Shown here: positions 37,085 to 50,350 of the stretch, piece after piece
How the letters are laid out: every line of letters begins with the position of its first letter
Numbering within the stretch: position 1 is the stretch's first letter
Origin: Blasia pusilla
Taxonomy: Eukaryota; Marchantiophyta; Marchantiopsida; Blasiales
Assembly (NCBI GenBank): GCA_050084515.1
Contig: CM114273.1
Coordinates: 13,702,001-13,766,000, forward strand
DNA: 64,000 nt
Direction: 5' to 3'
Program-made: the position numbers and the translations under genes
The notes under the pieces: model-generated
Databases searched by the model: none
What the model saw: only the letters and a program-made list of their open reading frames with translations
What the model was told of the DNA's origin: nothing

Positions 37085-37565
37085 TTCATCTCAAGCTAAT
37101 ATCCTTGTATTGAAGTTGCCAAGTGTGACCTTCATCCTTGACGAACTCTATGTCAAGAAAGTACTTCATCTCTCCAGTGTCTTTCAACTTAAATTTTGCT
37201 TATAAATGCATTTGATCTTTTTTGTGAGATGCTCATTGCTACTAATCACAATGAAATCATCAACATAGATAATGATGAGAATCATATGTCCTTCAACTTT
37301 TAATGCATAGATTGAGGAACCAAAATTTCAAGCATGAAAACCAAGGGTTTTGAGGAATTTACAATCAAGATCTTGGAGCTTCTTTGAGTCAATGAAGAGC
37401 CTTTCTCAAATTTAATACTAGAGAAAGATAATATTGATGCTCACACTTCTAATGCGACCATCTTGGGTATGGGACTTAATATCTCATCATAGTCCAAGCC
37501 ATATTGTTGTGCATATTCCTTGGTCTCAAATCTTGCCTTGTATTTATTGGCACTATAGAGATGCC
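37085..37565 (-). pseudogene. Ty1/copia reverse transcriptase fragment
   Basis: Minus-strand reading gives NKYKARFETKEYAQQYGLDY (the copia 'KARLVAKG...G.DY.ETF.PV' region) near 37480-37565 and the catalytic box YVDD at 37256-37267. LKDTGEMKYFLDIEFVKDEG follows at about 37125-37210, the usual 'KDLGEMKYFLG' motif. Several stops and a deletion between the first and second part show decay. No complete element is present. Confidence 0.8.
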
Positions 37566-40500
37566 ACAGAGGGCATACTATCATAAACCAATCCAGAACC
37601 AATATTAGCCATATTCCACACGGAACACAAACATCCCAAAAAGAAGAAAAAAATAAAGGTAGAAATATTTATTGAACGCATCTACTACACTATGATTGAA
37701 TGAGTGTGTCCTCTTGGGCTATGATCGACCTTGCTACAACTCTAGCGCTCATTTTCGATCCACTCTCTCTTGCTTGAGATGATGAGATTTCCAATAGATG
37801 CGAAATCCCATCGCATAATATGAATTTAATATGATTCATCTCAATTCTTCGGTGACGATATCACCAACACCTAAACTTCTCTCTCTCGATAAGTCTTGTG
37901 GACAGTTGAGATGAGGCCTCATGCAAAACTCACCCAATAGCAATGAGAAGAAGTGAAGCACTAGAAGAAAATATATACTTTTTATGACTTGACAATGAAT
38001 AACTTATGAACCAAATATTTCAAATATTACTTAATTATTTTATTTTATTTTATTTTATTTTTTATGACTTACCAAACCAATATATTCGTGTATTCATTAT
38101 AAATTTTATATATAAGAAATTGATTTATAATATAAATTAAAATTAAAATTTTATATAAGATAAATTTCAAAAAAGAACTTTAAATACTTATAATGATCTT
38201 TAGTAAGAAGGAAATTTCATCGGAAAATATCACAATCAAATTCATATTATCCATTGGAAGGAAGTTGCATTTCCTTTAATATCGTTTAGAGCTTTGGATT
38301 CCTTTTATTAATTAAATGGATTTGAAAGTTATAGCATGTTATGAAATATAATTTGTGCAGAATTTTAATGAGTGAGATTGTCAAATAGTTTCCTCACACC
38401 AATTAAATATTATAATTTATAATCTTGGATGTCTAATTTTGTTTCCTTAAGAGACAAAGCCACATAGTTCTAGTCCATATATTTAGGATTTGAAATAATT
38501 TTTAAAAGAAGGAAAAAAAATCTAAGTCTTAAAGAAAGGAAATTAAATCCACTAAGACAAATACGACTAGACTTCTTATTGATTTGCTACAAGATAAATT
38601 TATTTTAAGCTTTTTGGGAACAAAAGAATTGTTTTTCAGAAAAAAAATCACTATCTATTTTTATAATTTGAACATATTAGATCTTCCCATAAATCAAAAG
38701 ATATATTTAGTATTTTTCTTAACATTTTGATCTTCACTTGTAGGTGTGAAATTCCATTTCTTTAAAAATATCACTTCTTGTTTTCTAGTGTAAGCCCTAA
38801 CCTATTTTGCAAAAATAAATAATTGCAAAATGAGTTTAGAGGGAGGGAATATCCTATGAGAGTATTTGAATGAGATTTATATTACCAATTTGGTGTAAGA
38901 TGAACTAGCTAGTGCCGGTACGATGCACGGATACATACTTTTGAATTACCTATATGTATGATTGAATTCAAGTGATCCGATTGGCTTAGAAAATGAATGA
39001 TTCTATTTTTGGAAAGGAAATGCGTCAAAAAGATAGATGATCTCAAAACGAAAAGGCACTCTCCAATAATAATACAGATATTTGATGATCAGTTTTTTAA
39101 TCATTGGATGGTTTCTGAATTTGCACAACCACTGAAATTTATTCCAAATGATTAAGATATTCCCAAATACATGTATCATCTTTTAAATAATTATTTTTCA
39201 ACTATTTTGATGTTTTATTTTGGTTTTTTTAATTCTAATTTTAACTTCTTTTAAAACTGATTTTCATCTATATAGGCCATCAAGATATGGATTTTAGAAG
39301 AAAAAAATCACCTAATGGGTGTATGAAATTATTAATCTATGTAAATATATTAGTATTAGACAAGTGCAAGCATATGGGAAATTGATAGCAAGCCCAACTT
39401 TGGTGAAATGGTTCAAATCATACATATTATGATCTTGTTAGTTGGATGGCCGACAAAGGAAGGACAAATGGATGGAAGAAACAAATTACGCAAAATGAAT
39501 AGAGGGATCAAGGGCGTGGGCTGACGGAGATTGCATGGATGAAGGACAAACGAACAAACAGGAAATACATGGATGGAGGACAAACAAAAGATTATCGATC
39601 ACTTGTCCTTCCAATTTAGCAAGTCCTTCATGAGTCCCGTGCAAGTATGTTGCATTTGTATTATAAGTATGTTGAAAGTTGCAGTGTTTGTGAGTATTTT
39701 GCAAGTACCATGCGAGCTGATGCACATGTAAATTCTAGAAAGTATTTTGTGAGTATGATTTGATTCGGTTGTGAGCTTGTTGCAAGTCCATGGACTCGCA
39801 AATATGTGAGACTCCGATCTTCTTGGGTACTTAACGTTGATTATACTTATGACCTCGAGTTTGGACACATAAGGATGTCCATTGAGTTATAGGTATATGT
39901 GGGCCCATTGACCTATTTGGCATGTTAGTAGAGCACTACATGGAATGTGAGGCAACTATATGGGATGCCCACAAAGTATTCATGTTGGGTTTCCAATGGA
40001 GGTTAGGTTAAGTGATATTTAAGTGATAGTGAAGGAGTTAATGTTGGGCCATAAGATGGGACTTGGAGTCTTCATGCTCTCTAGTACAACTATGGATGAA
40101 AGTTGTAATGGGCATGAGTATAACACATCTCCTCTCGACACTTGTCACTTTCAACCAAGATCGTTGAAAATCAATTTAATATAACGCTTGAAAACTTTTA
40201 GAGTCAATTATAGGAGGCAATTTAAACTCGCGCATCACACGCGCTTACACTAGTATCAAAAGTGACAATGTGTGACATGGAAATCTTGTTGGGTATATCC
40301 AATCTTTTGATGCTCGCCAAGATGATAACACTTGATGCGAGTATGTAGAGTGTCAAAAGGAGCGGTTCCATGAAGGGAGGAACGAGCATTTCTATATTTT
40401 AACCATTGTAACTCGAACGATAGAGATAGACAAGGAGATATTTACTCTCTACGAGTAGTCAACCATTGTAAAATCTCACGTCAAGGATGTGTAGAAAAAA

Positions 40501-41830
40501 ATAGAATGTACTCAATCTATTTTTGTATTGGTTTTTTTTTTTTTTTTTTTATATGTGATATATATGTACATATGTCTTGAAAGCACACCTATTATTCCAT
40601 CTCCCCTTCCGTTATTCCCATTTTCTTTTGGTGTATAAACTCCTTGCTTGATTTATGATGATGTACAACATTTTATGCTATGACAACAACCAAAATGGAA
40701 AATTTGGTTTACTCACTTTGAATATTGAACATATATTAAATTCTAAATTCTTCCTCCATCATGTATATTTCAGGAGCTCAAGCAATCTTTCATGTATGAG
40801 GGTGTTGACTGATTCTCTTGAGATACAAATGGAGAGAACGATGATATCTCGATGCCCATAACAATGTCAATCCCAATGTCAGAGAAATTTTTTATTATGC
40901 ACCTGATGATGACTTTGGAGAGGATTTATGAGGAGGGCTTTATTAGATTCTACATTTGAGATGGATTCTATTGATGGTGATGGCATGAATGAATTAATTC
41001 AAGACTATTTTGATGTTGGTGATAAGGTCATTCCAACAAGGGAGGAAGTCTTTCAATTGCACTCTTCCTCTCATATGATGCATATGTCTACCATTGTGCT
41101 CTTGCTAACCTTACAAGGGTCATATCCGATCAACAACCTTCTCATGAATGTTTTTTTGTAACTTCTACATTATTGAATCTCTCTAAAGGGAAACATAATA
41201 CCATGATCTAGATCATTAGCCTGAATAGTTCTCTTAATTGTTGGACTATACTATGAGGTACTTGTGTTCCCTACCAATATTATGGGGAGGCAGTAGCACC
41301 TACTTCATATGATGCCCTTCCCTTGCCGAGTTGAGGATGTGACATATCACACATCAATTTATGTAGTTACTTGTGGATTCACCAACCTATTCACACATAG
41401 AAAGTAGATTCTTGTTTGGAGATAAGAGACCCACAATTTTTTATTTCGAATGGTGACAGATGGGATGTCATCGCACGGGATAACACGCAAATTTTACTCA
41501 GTTAATTTGGACTATGATATGCATAATCTATAACATCCCACTATGGTCTGTGATGAGGAAAGGTCACTTAATTTTGGCATGAATAATTCTAGGTGCATTA
41601 CTTATGTAAGTTGAATATGGGATTATTAATTCGAGTAGATGGTTATATTTCTTAATCAATTTCTATACTTAACTTTTGGTTCGCTCGCAAGGTCCCAAGA
41701 TGGTGAGGCATCTCAATACTTACGTGGCGTAGTAGTTGATGAGTTGGCATTACTATAGGAAAGAGCTTTTACGTTCAATCTAAGAGTTGAAAGTCCATAG
41801 ATTGATTGGATTTTCACACTTTTAGTTACA
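37566..41830. other. AT-rich, repeat-derived stretch
   Basis: There is a (TTTTA)n run at about 38036-38062 and a poly-T run near 40530-40551. A 77-codon frame at 40928-41161 (reads EMDSIDGDGMNELIQDYFDV) looks mildly protein-like and could be a transposase remnant, but I cannot identify it. Position and decay suggest old mobile DNA into which element 2 inserted. Confidence 0.4.
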
Positions 41831-42312
41831 TGTCACATCTGAGTAGCCGATAGGCCGAGATCTATCGTGGATAGGGCATAGGAGCCAGCGGACTGTCTTG
41901 AGTGTAACTTTGTCCCACGATGTCGGGTGAGGTTGAGGATTGGTCCGTTGTGTCAGGAACGTCGTTTTTTATAACTTTCTTGTTGGGGTCTTTCAAAACC
42001 TGGTGACTTGTTGACCAGGTCACCCGCCCCTAGTAACCTGTGCGCGTAGGTTACCAAGAGGATAGCTATTTTTAGGGGAAGAGCCTTTTGGCTCTTCCCA
42101 AGCCTATATAAGGGAGGAAGATGGCTTTCCCAAGCCATCTTTCTCATGTTGGGCCGTTAGAGCACCTCTCTTGTATGTGTGTGAGATAGGACTAGGGTGC
42201 TAGCGTCCGGATTCCTTGATAGCGCAGGGTGGACGAGGCTCGATATTCGATGTAGATTGAGGAGTGGAGTTTTAGGCCAAGTGTGCCATTTTTACTACTC
42301 TTTATTTTTACA
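41831..42312 (+). repeat. 5' LTR of element 2
   Basis: It starts TGTCACATCT and ends near TTTTTACA. It contains a 10-bp-stem hairpin (GGGAAGAGCC, 42076-42085, with 42090-42099) and a TATATAAG promoter box at 42105-42112. It matches 50909-51388 almost base for base up to about 42309. I find no clear primer-binding site after it. Confidence 0.85.
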
Positions 42313-43932
42313 TGAGAAAGATGTCAGGGGGTTGGTGGGAATTCTTTGTTTGCATGTAGGCAAGTGAGTTGCCTCGGTCGGGAGCCCATGGAGATGCAGG
42401 TTGGTATTTGTATTGTCGTTTTTCAAGTTTGGGAGGTTGTGCGCGGAAGTTCTCCTCATTTTCCCTTGATTTTTGCTGGTAGCAAACTAGTGTATGGCAG
42501 TAGCAGTGGAGCGGCAAGGGCGCTCGGGTGTAGCGCGGAGTGTGATGTTGACGGGTGCGTGGCGCGATTCGGGAAACAGAGAGCAGTTCAGCCTTTCATG
42601 TCTTGCAGCCGCCAGGGCGACTAGGGCTAGGCACGTCTAGGTCGCAAGTGGCTGTGAGCCGGAGCCGGTCAGAGACAAACGGAGGAAGCCGGGGCGGCAA
42701 CCTACGGAGCCCACATAGGCCCCCCCACCCCACCCAAGACGTGGTTGGGAGTGCCATGGTTGGCCACTTCCCAACGTGGTAGACGGAGTACGAGGTATAC
42801 ATCTTAACGTAGTCATGCGGATGTGGTAAGCACTGGTGTGGTCGGGGGCAAGGCTAACGTTGTCGGCATGGCGGACATGATGTAGGTGCGGGCAACGTGG
42901 TAGACGGGAAACCATGGTTGGGGTCAGCCGTGCTTGAGTTGAGTTACGTAGTGGGAGAGCGTTGGTGACACTTGGTGTTTTGCGAGCATGGTGGGCATTG
43001 GGACAGAAGTTTTCCAGTTATTACGAGTAGGGTGGAGGATGAATCATTAGTTCTTCACCAAGTGGGAATTGTGAGGGTTCTGATGGGGACACACAAAGCT
43101 ACATTAACGAGAGGTTTGACGTGTTAGTCGAGGACAGTGTCGTGTTGCGTAGGTTGTCATATCACGTGGAGGAGTGGATGTTGACAGTGCCGTAGGTTGG
43201 AGGGCATGATCAGGTTACCCATTTGAATCCCTTTTCCTGCACTTATCTTATGTGATTTAGAGTGTTGGGTATCGGGTAGTAGTTGGTGCTAGGTGGGTGG
43301 AGTGATGGTAACGAGTGTAGACTCTTTTCATATGTAGCATGTTGTTGGATATACGGCGGTTTCCGAATAGGGTCGTGTGTATGATTCGAGAGTGTTAGTG
43401 GTTTAGGTGAGTTAGTTGGGAGGCTCATGGTGAGCCCGAGTGTTGAGGGTGCGTGAGGTCAGGTGTGTCGTCATGGGATTACCATTAGCGTCGGTGAGCA
43501 AGTGAGGAGTGTGGGAGACTCTTGGTGAGTCTGAGTGCTTGAGCGGGTAAGACAAGGTTGTCATCACGGCATTCTTCCAGGGTTCAGAAGAACGGGATAG
43601 TGCGAGGAGTAGTAGTGTTGTGACATAGAATGGAGTGAGATATCGAGGGGTTAGGAGTAAGGACCTACCTCAACATCCATCCGTGGCTTGATCGTCATCA
43701 CTAGACACTGGGTCTGGTGACGAGATCGTAGACGGAGGCAGTGTCACTTGGCAAGAGATGGACAACATGGGCCATCGGGGCATGCATCGTTTCTCGAGTG
43801 CTGTCACTAGTACTACGTTCACTAGTGATGTCATCATCATCAAGTTTCTCATGGGGATCTCATTGTATCCCTCGGCATCTCCCATCAAAGTGCAATATAC
43901 TTGGTGCAACTAATAACCTTTAGGAAAAATAG
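42313..43932 (+). other. Leader of element 2
   Basis: 1.6 kb of G-rich, GTGG-rich sequence lies between the 5' LTR and the first Gag-like codons. No conserved frame is recognisable; it is presumably the untranslated leader plus a decayed Gag start. Confidence 0.5.
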
Positions 43933-44945
43933 TTTGGCACCATCGACTTAGATGATTTTATCCAAGAGTTTGACACGTGGTGCGATTTCCAAGAGATATG
44001 GACCCCGACATGGCTCAACCCTTTCATGGCATGGAAGGGGTTATTCCAACACTTGGAGGGTCCTCCAATGGATGATTACATGGAGTTTCGATCACTATAT
44101 TCAATAGAGATTGATGCCTAGAGGGTGTATTGGGCTCCAAGGTATGTGTCCACTAGTGGTCGCGAGGCGCATGATGGGATCGTGAGAGGGGAGAGACCCA
44201 CACCATCAGCCCGGAGACTAGATGGTGAGGAGGTCAGTGAGACAGACAATGTGGCAGAGACCTCTGGTGGTAGAGGGCCATCTAGCTTCAGTCCTACAGT
44301 GGAGTTCTTCCGACAGTTGGGGAAGAGCTACCAAGGCGTACGCACCGACAAGCTAAAGAGTCTACAAGAATTTCAGCGACGATCGGGTGAGAGTTTGAGA
44401 GAGGCATTCACGAGCATGAGGAGGCTAATCATTGCTACGTATGGAGTGATTGAGGCGCAGTCAGTCTAGTATTGGTACGAGGTTTTGGACCGAGAACTAC
44501 GGAGGAGAGTCCGAGATGCGGTGTGATTCACACTTTGAAGGCCACATTGAAGGTGGTCTTTGAGTCGTCTGAGCATATTGAGCTCAACATGAGTGAGGAG
44601 CAGGTAGTGACTGCTGGATTTTCTCGAGAGTCGACGGGTCCACGAGCGACGGTGACCCCATAGGTGCCACAGCGAGCACCAGTACCGCGGGAGCGGGCCA
44701 GTGTGCCCAGAGAGCAGGGCAAGTACCGTAAGCCTATGAGGCAATGACCCGTACCTACATATGTTGCAAAGTAGGGACCGATGATGTCGTGTTGGACGTG
44801 TGGAGGGGCCCATAGATAGAGAGACTGTACACAATATGGGAGAGGACCACGAGCGCCCTCGATTGCTTAGGAGCCAAAGAGGATGGCCCCACCACAGTAC
44901 CAGTGTGACTATTGCCACAGATATAGTCACACTAGGGATAGATGT
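43933..44945 (+). pseudogene. gag of element 2
   Basis: One frame from 43933 (FGTIDLDDFIQEFDTWCDF) continues to 44469 with one internal TAG near 44118. It includes the Gag-like FFRQLGKSYQGVRTDKLKSL and the following LREAFTSMRRLI. A frame change near 44530 leads to further Gag-like text (LKVVFESSEHIELNMSEEQV). A CCHC zinc knuckle, CDYCHRYSHTRDRC, lies at about 44903-44944. Confidence 0.7.
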
Positions 44946-45177
44946 TTTGAACTTTGTCGAGAGGCACGTATAGAGGTAGGCCGGGGGTGGTCGTCCTGGA
45001 GGAGGTTCAGGAGTTATTCCTAGACGTGGTTTTATGTGTCGTGGAGCTCACGTTGAGGCTTCTGTAGTGGTGACGTGGGGTGTTTTTAGAGGCATCGAGC
45101 CATCGAGAGGTGGAGTTGAGTTTGACCCATCGGAGGGGATCGATGGGCGGTAGGCCAGGGTTCCACAGTCATTCACA

Positions 45178-46260
45178 TTGTCGGATGCACTACACACACC
45201 ATCGATGGTGCCTCGACAACTGGCGGTGCCTACAACTCAGGCAAGTACGTCGACGTCACAAGGAGTTGGAGTGACAACTCCTATGGCGGTTCGAGTGGAG
45301 TCAATGTCGACCATAGTGTTGGAGGTGGCTACCATAGTGAGTCAGACTCCGCTATTTTCCGCCAAAGAGTTGGCGACGTTGGGAGTTGGACCAGCTGAGG
45401 TGTTCTGGCTGGCCGCCATGTTGTGTGAGCATGGAGAGGTGACTGCCTCTTGTTCAGAGGTAGTTGAGGAGGTGGTGGACTTGCCCTCAGAGCGGGTGCA
45501 AGGGACGTTCACCATAGATTCATGGCATGCGGCGGCAAAGTTGGTAGATATGCCAGCTCGACGGGCCATAGAGCAAGTAGTGGTGACACCTGGAGTAGTG
45601 CGACTGGATAACCGAGCTGGAGTATTTCGCTTGGTTATGCCAATGGGGACAGTATTCCATCCGCAACGCGTCCTACTTGATTTGGGAGCGCAGCCCTTGA
45701 TGTTAGGGAAGGCGACGTGTTTAGCGTTGGTATTACGGAAGGATGACATTGAGCCTTGTCCCTTCTAGATATAGACCTCGATTGGGGGGGTGTCATCCAC
45801 GCAATATATGATTCGACAGGAGATAGTTGTCAGAGTCTAGCCAAAGCATGCGACGGATAGTGCTATGGTGCACACATGTGAGATTACGACACCAGCTAAG
45901 TCGTACGATGTGCTGGTGGGGAGTACAGTGTTATATCCCCTAGGATTCATCCTTGACTTCTGGGAGGAGACCGTTGCGTTTCGGCCAGGGTGATAGTCAG
46001 GTGACGGCCGGATGAGTCAGTTACCCATGTAGTTTGCGGGACCAGGAGGTCGATCACAAGACGAGTCTATGATCAGGTTGGCAGCTTTCACAGGTAGTGT
46101 TAGTTGGCCAGGAGAGTTGTTGGAGGGGAACGCATATGCGAAGGATGTCCTAGTAGCGGATAGTCCCACGGAGAGATAGGCCATGGCGGGTGTCTCTTCC
46201 CATGTTGGCGAGACCTCTTCACCATTGTGGGGTACGACTTGAGAGCTACAGAGGAGTGTC
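45178..46260 (+). pseudogene. Protease-like region and linker of element 2
   Basis: Within the frame 45178-45768 the text VLLDLGAQPLMLG (near 45670-45710) matches a retroviral-type aspartic protease site, with the usual D-S/T-G changed to D-L-G. In the linker, YDVLVGSTVLYPLGFILDFW is readable near 45908-45970. Stops interrupt the stretch up to the methyltransferase domain. Confidence 0.55.
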
Positions 46261-46269
46261 TACGACCTC

Positions 46270-47355
46270 GTGAGGCAGGCGTGGAGTCATGCCTTTATCC
46301 CGGAGCAGCGAGAATTAGGTGGCGATCACGCCCCTAAAGTGGAGACATTGACCCCACTGGATACCACACCCGTTGTGTGGCAATGTCCAGAGGAGGGTGT
46401 TAGGGTGCTAGATCTCCGCGGAGGGATTAGCACAGGATTGGTTGCGGTGTTGCAGGTGGGCATACTTGTGCATCAGAACCTTTATGTGCAGAGAGATAAG
46501 ACTGCGCGGCAAGTATCATTACGTCACGTAGCAAGATTGGTCCAGAGATATCCTGAGTTGTTACCGGTATCTGCAATACGGGGATATCAACATACATTAC
46601 CTACCGACATCTCTTTGGTGGGAGGGCAGGATCTGGATAGAGTTGGCACCATTCATTTGGTGATTGCTAGATGGCCATGTCACGGTCATTCATGAGTTGG
46701 CTGAGGGTTTGGATTGCAGAATTTGAGGTTAGGGATGTTTTGGGAGATGTTGTGAGTAGTACGAAACTTGCGGGAGAGTTAGACATGTTCTCCAACGTAT
46801 ATTTTGGAGAACGTGCCATTTTTGGGAGACACTCGTGCACGTGTGATGACGAATGTGCATCAGGTGAGGTCTTGGTTGGGACCTATTGTGTTATCAGATG
46901 CAGCAAGAGTTGGATCACGTGCCCATCATCCATGATTATGGTGGACGAACTTGATACCATCAAGACTATTGAGTCAAGCATACCATGGAGTCCATAGAGC
47001 ACCACATCTCATAGTGGATGCTATTTTGGGCTCACGGCGTCGATCTTAGGTGGTGACGCGGGATGATAGACCACCGTTGGCGATGGCCAATAGGGTAGGG
47101 GAGTTGAGGGCAGCCTTACATACATTGGTGAGCTTCCCACCATCCCATACCTCTCGTTAGGGAGGGCCAGGCATGATTTGGGATGAGGTGACCCGAGCAT
47201 TGGAGGAGCCTACAGCAGATGAGCGCGAGTGTGTCATGGGGTTCGCTACGGGTACTACGACGGTGCCAAGTATGACTTGGCATCCCGGAGAGAAGTTTTG
47301 GACAAGTAATAGACCTCAACTATCTCACATGGATAGTCAACCTAGGTATGGCTGA
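46270..47355 (+). pseudogene. C5 cytosine DNA methyltransferase domain in element 2
   Basis: A single reading frame without frameshift covers the whole domain. Motif I is VLDLRGGISTG (Asp codon at 46411-46413; the usual Phe after DL is Arg here). The motif II region is LYVQRDKTAR. Motif IV is W-P-C, the catalytic Cys codon at 46678-46680, with His in place of the usual Gln after it. Motif VI is the catalytic Glu in LENVP (46804-46818). The motif VIII-like part is DAARVGSRAHH followed by LWWTNLIP. The C-terminal motif is EEPTADERECVMGFATG near 47205-47255. In-frame stops at 46693, 46702 and about six later sites inactivate it. The enzyme family transfers a methyl group from SAM to C5 of cytosine. 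It lies between protease and RT and was probably part of Pol. Confidence 0.8.
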
Positions 47356-47632
47356 GCAGAGAAGGATGCGAGTGTCATCCATGCCATCACGACCACAAGT
47401 TGGACCATTGCCTACAGGGTATGTACGGGCATGAGTTGGGGGCCGGATGAGAAGAGATAGGCACCCATGGACTTCTTGGGACGTCGTTCGAGCGGAGAGT
47501 GCGAAGGCGGCCAGAGCAACACATGTTCATTTTTTGGATGTGGAGCATGGGGTAGGAGGTCATAGTAGAGTGGTTGTTGCGGAGGTGGCTAGAATTGCTA
47601 CATAGCAACCAAAGCCGAAGGTTGCGTTCTCT

Positions 47633-49100
47633 TTGAGTGAGGTCACGATGGAGACTTGGGAGTTTGTGGTAGGTCTCAAGTTGATAGGAGGAGAGCGACG
47701 GCAAATTCATAGGTTTTTGGGAGGGCATGTTAGTTGTTTTGCCTTCAGTATGAGAGACTTGGGTACGGTGAAGGGTCCCGGGATATGGATTGAGTTGGCT
47801 AGTGATACGCCAATCTTTCGTCGACCCTACAAGTATTCTGATGTAGAGCGAGCCTTGATTCAGAGCAAGAGTTAGGACTTGTTGGAGGCATGACTTGTGG
47901 AGTTATCACATGGGGAGTATGCATCCGCCACAATCATGCCATCAAAGAAGGATATGTATGGCAATTGGACGGATAGGCGGATGTTTGGAGATTACCGTCC
48001 TATCAATCGATAGACAAGGTCAGATTGGTACGCCATGCCTACTCCTAAGGAGATTTTTGATGCGGTGGGGCATGCAAAGATCTTCAGTACTTTAGATCTC
48101 CATGTTGGCTATCATCAGCTTCCTATCAGGTTGGAGGACAGGGAGTAGACAACATTCTAGGGGATAGATCGGTTCGGGAGAGATTGCTTGTATCAGTGGC
48201 AGTTCTTACCATTTGGATTGAAGAACGTGCCTGTGGAGTTTTAGAGAGTGATGGATAGGATTCTGGATGGCTAAGATTCTGTACAATGTTAGATAGATGA
48301 TATTCTTATCTTTAGCTCCATGATTGAGGAGCATGAGCGACACCTGGAGGAGGTGTTTCAGCGACTGCAATTACATGGACTAAAGTTACATTGAGGCAAG
48401 TGTAGATTCTTTCAGGAGCAGATTGAGTACTTGGGACACACCATAAACCCAAGTGGGTTAGGCGTTCAGCAGACGAAGGTGGAGGCTATTGCGCAGATTC
48501 CACGCCCTACAAATGTGAGTCGAGTCTAAGCGTTTCTTGGACTGGAGAACTTGTATCGACCGTTTGTCAAGGGTTTTAGTACGATTGCAAAGTCTTTGAC
48601 CTTGTTGACGAGACTTGATCATGTTTGGTTGTGGGGAGATGATAAGGAGCAAGCATTTCAGGAGCTCAAGGACACGTTGACGTCTCTCACCCATTTTACA
48701 GAGACCGGTTAGCGGTTGCCCATTCCAATTACATACGGATTGGAGCATGTTGGGTCTAGGATCAGTGCTTACTCAAAGGGATAATGAGGAGAGGGAGTTT
48801 GTTGTGGATTACGCGAGCCGATCAAACAACATTGCAAAGGCGAAGTACAACTCCTATGAGGGAGAGTGCTTGGTTGTAGTGTTTCCGTGGCACATTTTAG
48901 GGGCTATTTATTCGGCAACCCTTTCACACTTATCACTGATCATCAGACGTTTAGGTGGTTGATGGAGTCCGACAAGGTTACGGGAAAGCTTGCCAGGTGG
49001 GCTCTATTACTACAAGAGTATGAGTTTGAGGTGGTTCATAGACCAGGTCGGCCGAATCAAGATGCGGATGGGTCGAGTCATAACCCATGTTGGAGTCAGA
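47633..49100 (+). pseudogene. Reverse transcriptase and RNase H of element 2
   Basis: One frame reads through 47633-48720 with no indel and gives DTPIFRRPYKYSDVE, GDYRPINR, STLDLHVGYHQLPIRLEDRE, QFLPFGLKNVPVEF, IDDILIFSS (catalytic DD), IEYLGHTINPSG and LENLYRPFVKGFS. About eleven stop codons interrupt it, mostly TAG. After a shift near 48735, RNase H follows (FVVDYASRSNNIAKAKYNSY). After another shift near 48880 comes FRGYLFGNPFTLITDHQTFRW, then LLQEYEFEVVHRPGR. The sequence type matches Ty3/gypsy. Confidence 0.8.
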
Positions 49101-49469
49101 GAGACAACACAGGAACTCGATGGCATGGAGAGAGTGATTAGGAGATGGTGCCCAGTTGGCATGCATCTGCCTATCTTTGTTGGTTGACTATGGTAGGTCA
49201 GTCGTATCTGATGACTCCAGTGGTGGGGTTGAATGATGAGTCTTTCGATCCAAAGGTCAATGAGAAGGCAACAGGTGGTTGTGATATACATGACGACGTG
49301 GAGATTGTGGAGCTCTTACGCATTGGCGTCATAGCGAGCACAATGAGTGCCAAGGAGCGGGATCGGATCCTACAAAGAGCTAGGAGGTTTAGGTGGGAGG
49401 GGACTCATATTTTGCGGGTATGGGGAGATGGTAGGATACAAGTGGTACCTCATCCTTCCTAGCAACCAC

Positions 49470-50350
49470 GTGTAGTGCGACATGCCCATGAGGAGTTGGG
49501 GCATTTTGGAGTAAAGCGTACTTACAACTTACTCCACATTCAATATTGGTGGCGCGGCATGCATACTTGGGTTACATCACTTTGTGGCCACATGTATGGT
49601 ATGTGATAGAGTGCGAGCATCCTTCAATGCTCCCACTCCGTAGTTACATCCTTTGTCGATTATGGGTTTAGGTTATCGGTGGAGTTTAGACTTGTGGGAC
49701 CTTTGCCAATGATCGGGGCGTCATCACAGGTACGTGTTGGTCATGGTGGAGCATTTCTCCAAAATATACGCTTTACTCCAAAATTCCGCTCATGCGTTTT
49801 TAGATCGTGTGCTTAGTCACTTTGGCGTATTGGCAGAGGTGTTGACTGACCAAGGTACCGAGTTCAGGGAGAGTTTCAGGCCTTGTGTGATTAGGGGTTA
49901 ATAGATTACCGCACCACATCCAGAGATCATCTTGAGGCGGAGAGAGTAGTACAGATCGTGAAGAGAGGATTGCGCTAGTATGGCTTATAGCGGGGACACT
50001 TGAGGGAGTGGGATTTACAGTTGCCATGGTTGGCTAAGGGTTATCGCTTTAGTCGGCATGCATCCTTGGCGTCATTTTCACCGTACTTTTTGCTCTTTGG
50101 GAGAGAGCTAGATTTACCTACAGCTATTCGATGTGACATGGCGGAGGTGCTAGATCTTGATGATCCAAATGTGTGGGTACAAGTATGTTTTCAGAGGGCG
50201 GAGATTTTTTGTAGAGTTATGCCTATGGCATTTGAGAACTTAGCTATTGCTCAACATATAGATACATTGAGGCATGCGACCATTCGTGGAGGAGGTTATC
50301 GTCCACGGATTAGGAGGTTTCATCCTAGAGATTACGTGTATTTACAGTAG
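49470..50350 (+). pseudogene. Integrase of element 2
   Basis: The zinc-binding start (HAHEELGHFGVKRTYNLLH) and the core (YVLVMVEHFSK, HAFLDRVLSHFGV, VLTDQGTEFRE) are readable in pieces from 49470 to 49890. From 50000 a single frame (PWLAKGYRFSRHASLASFSP, LLFGRELDLPTAIR, HPRDYVYLQ) gives the C-terminal part, and it continues in frame into the PHD-like domain. Stops and at least one shift disable it. Confidence 0.75.

Noticed and set aside
40928-41161. 77-codon acidic frame resembling transposase-associated proteins
   Set aside because: No transposase motif could be identified in or around it.
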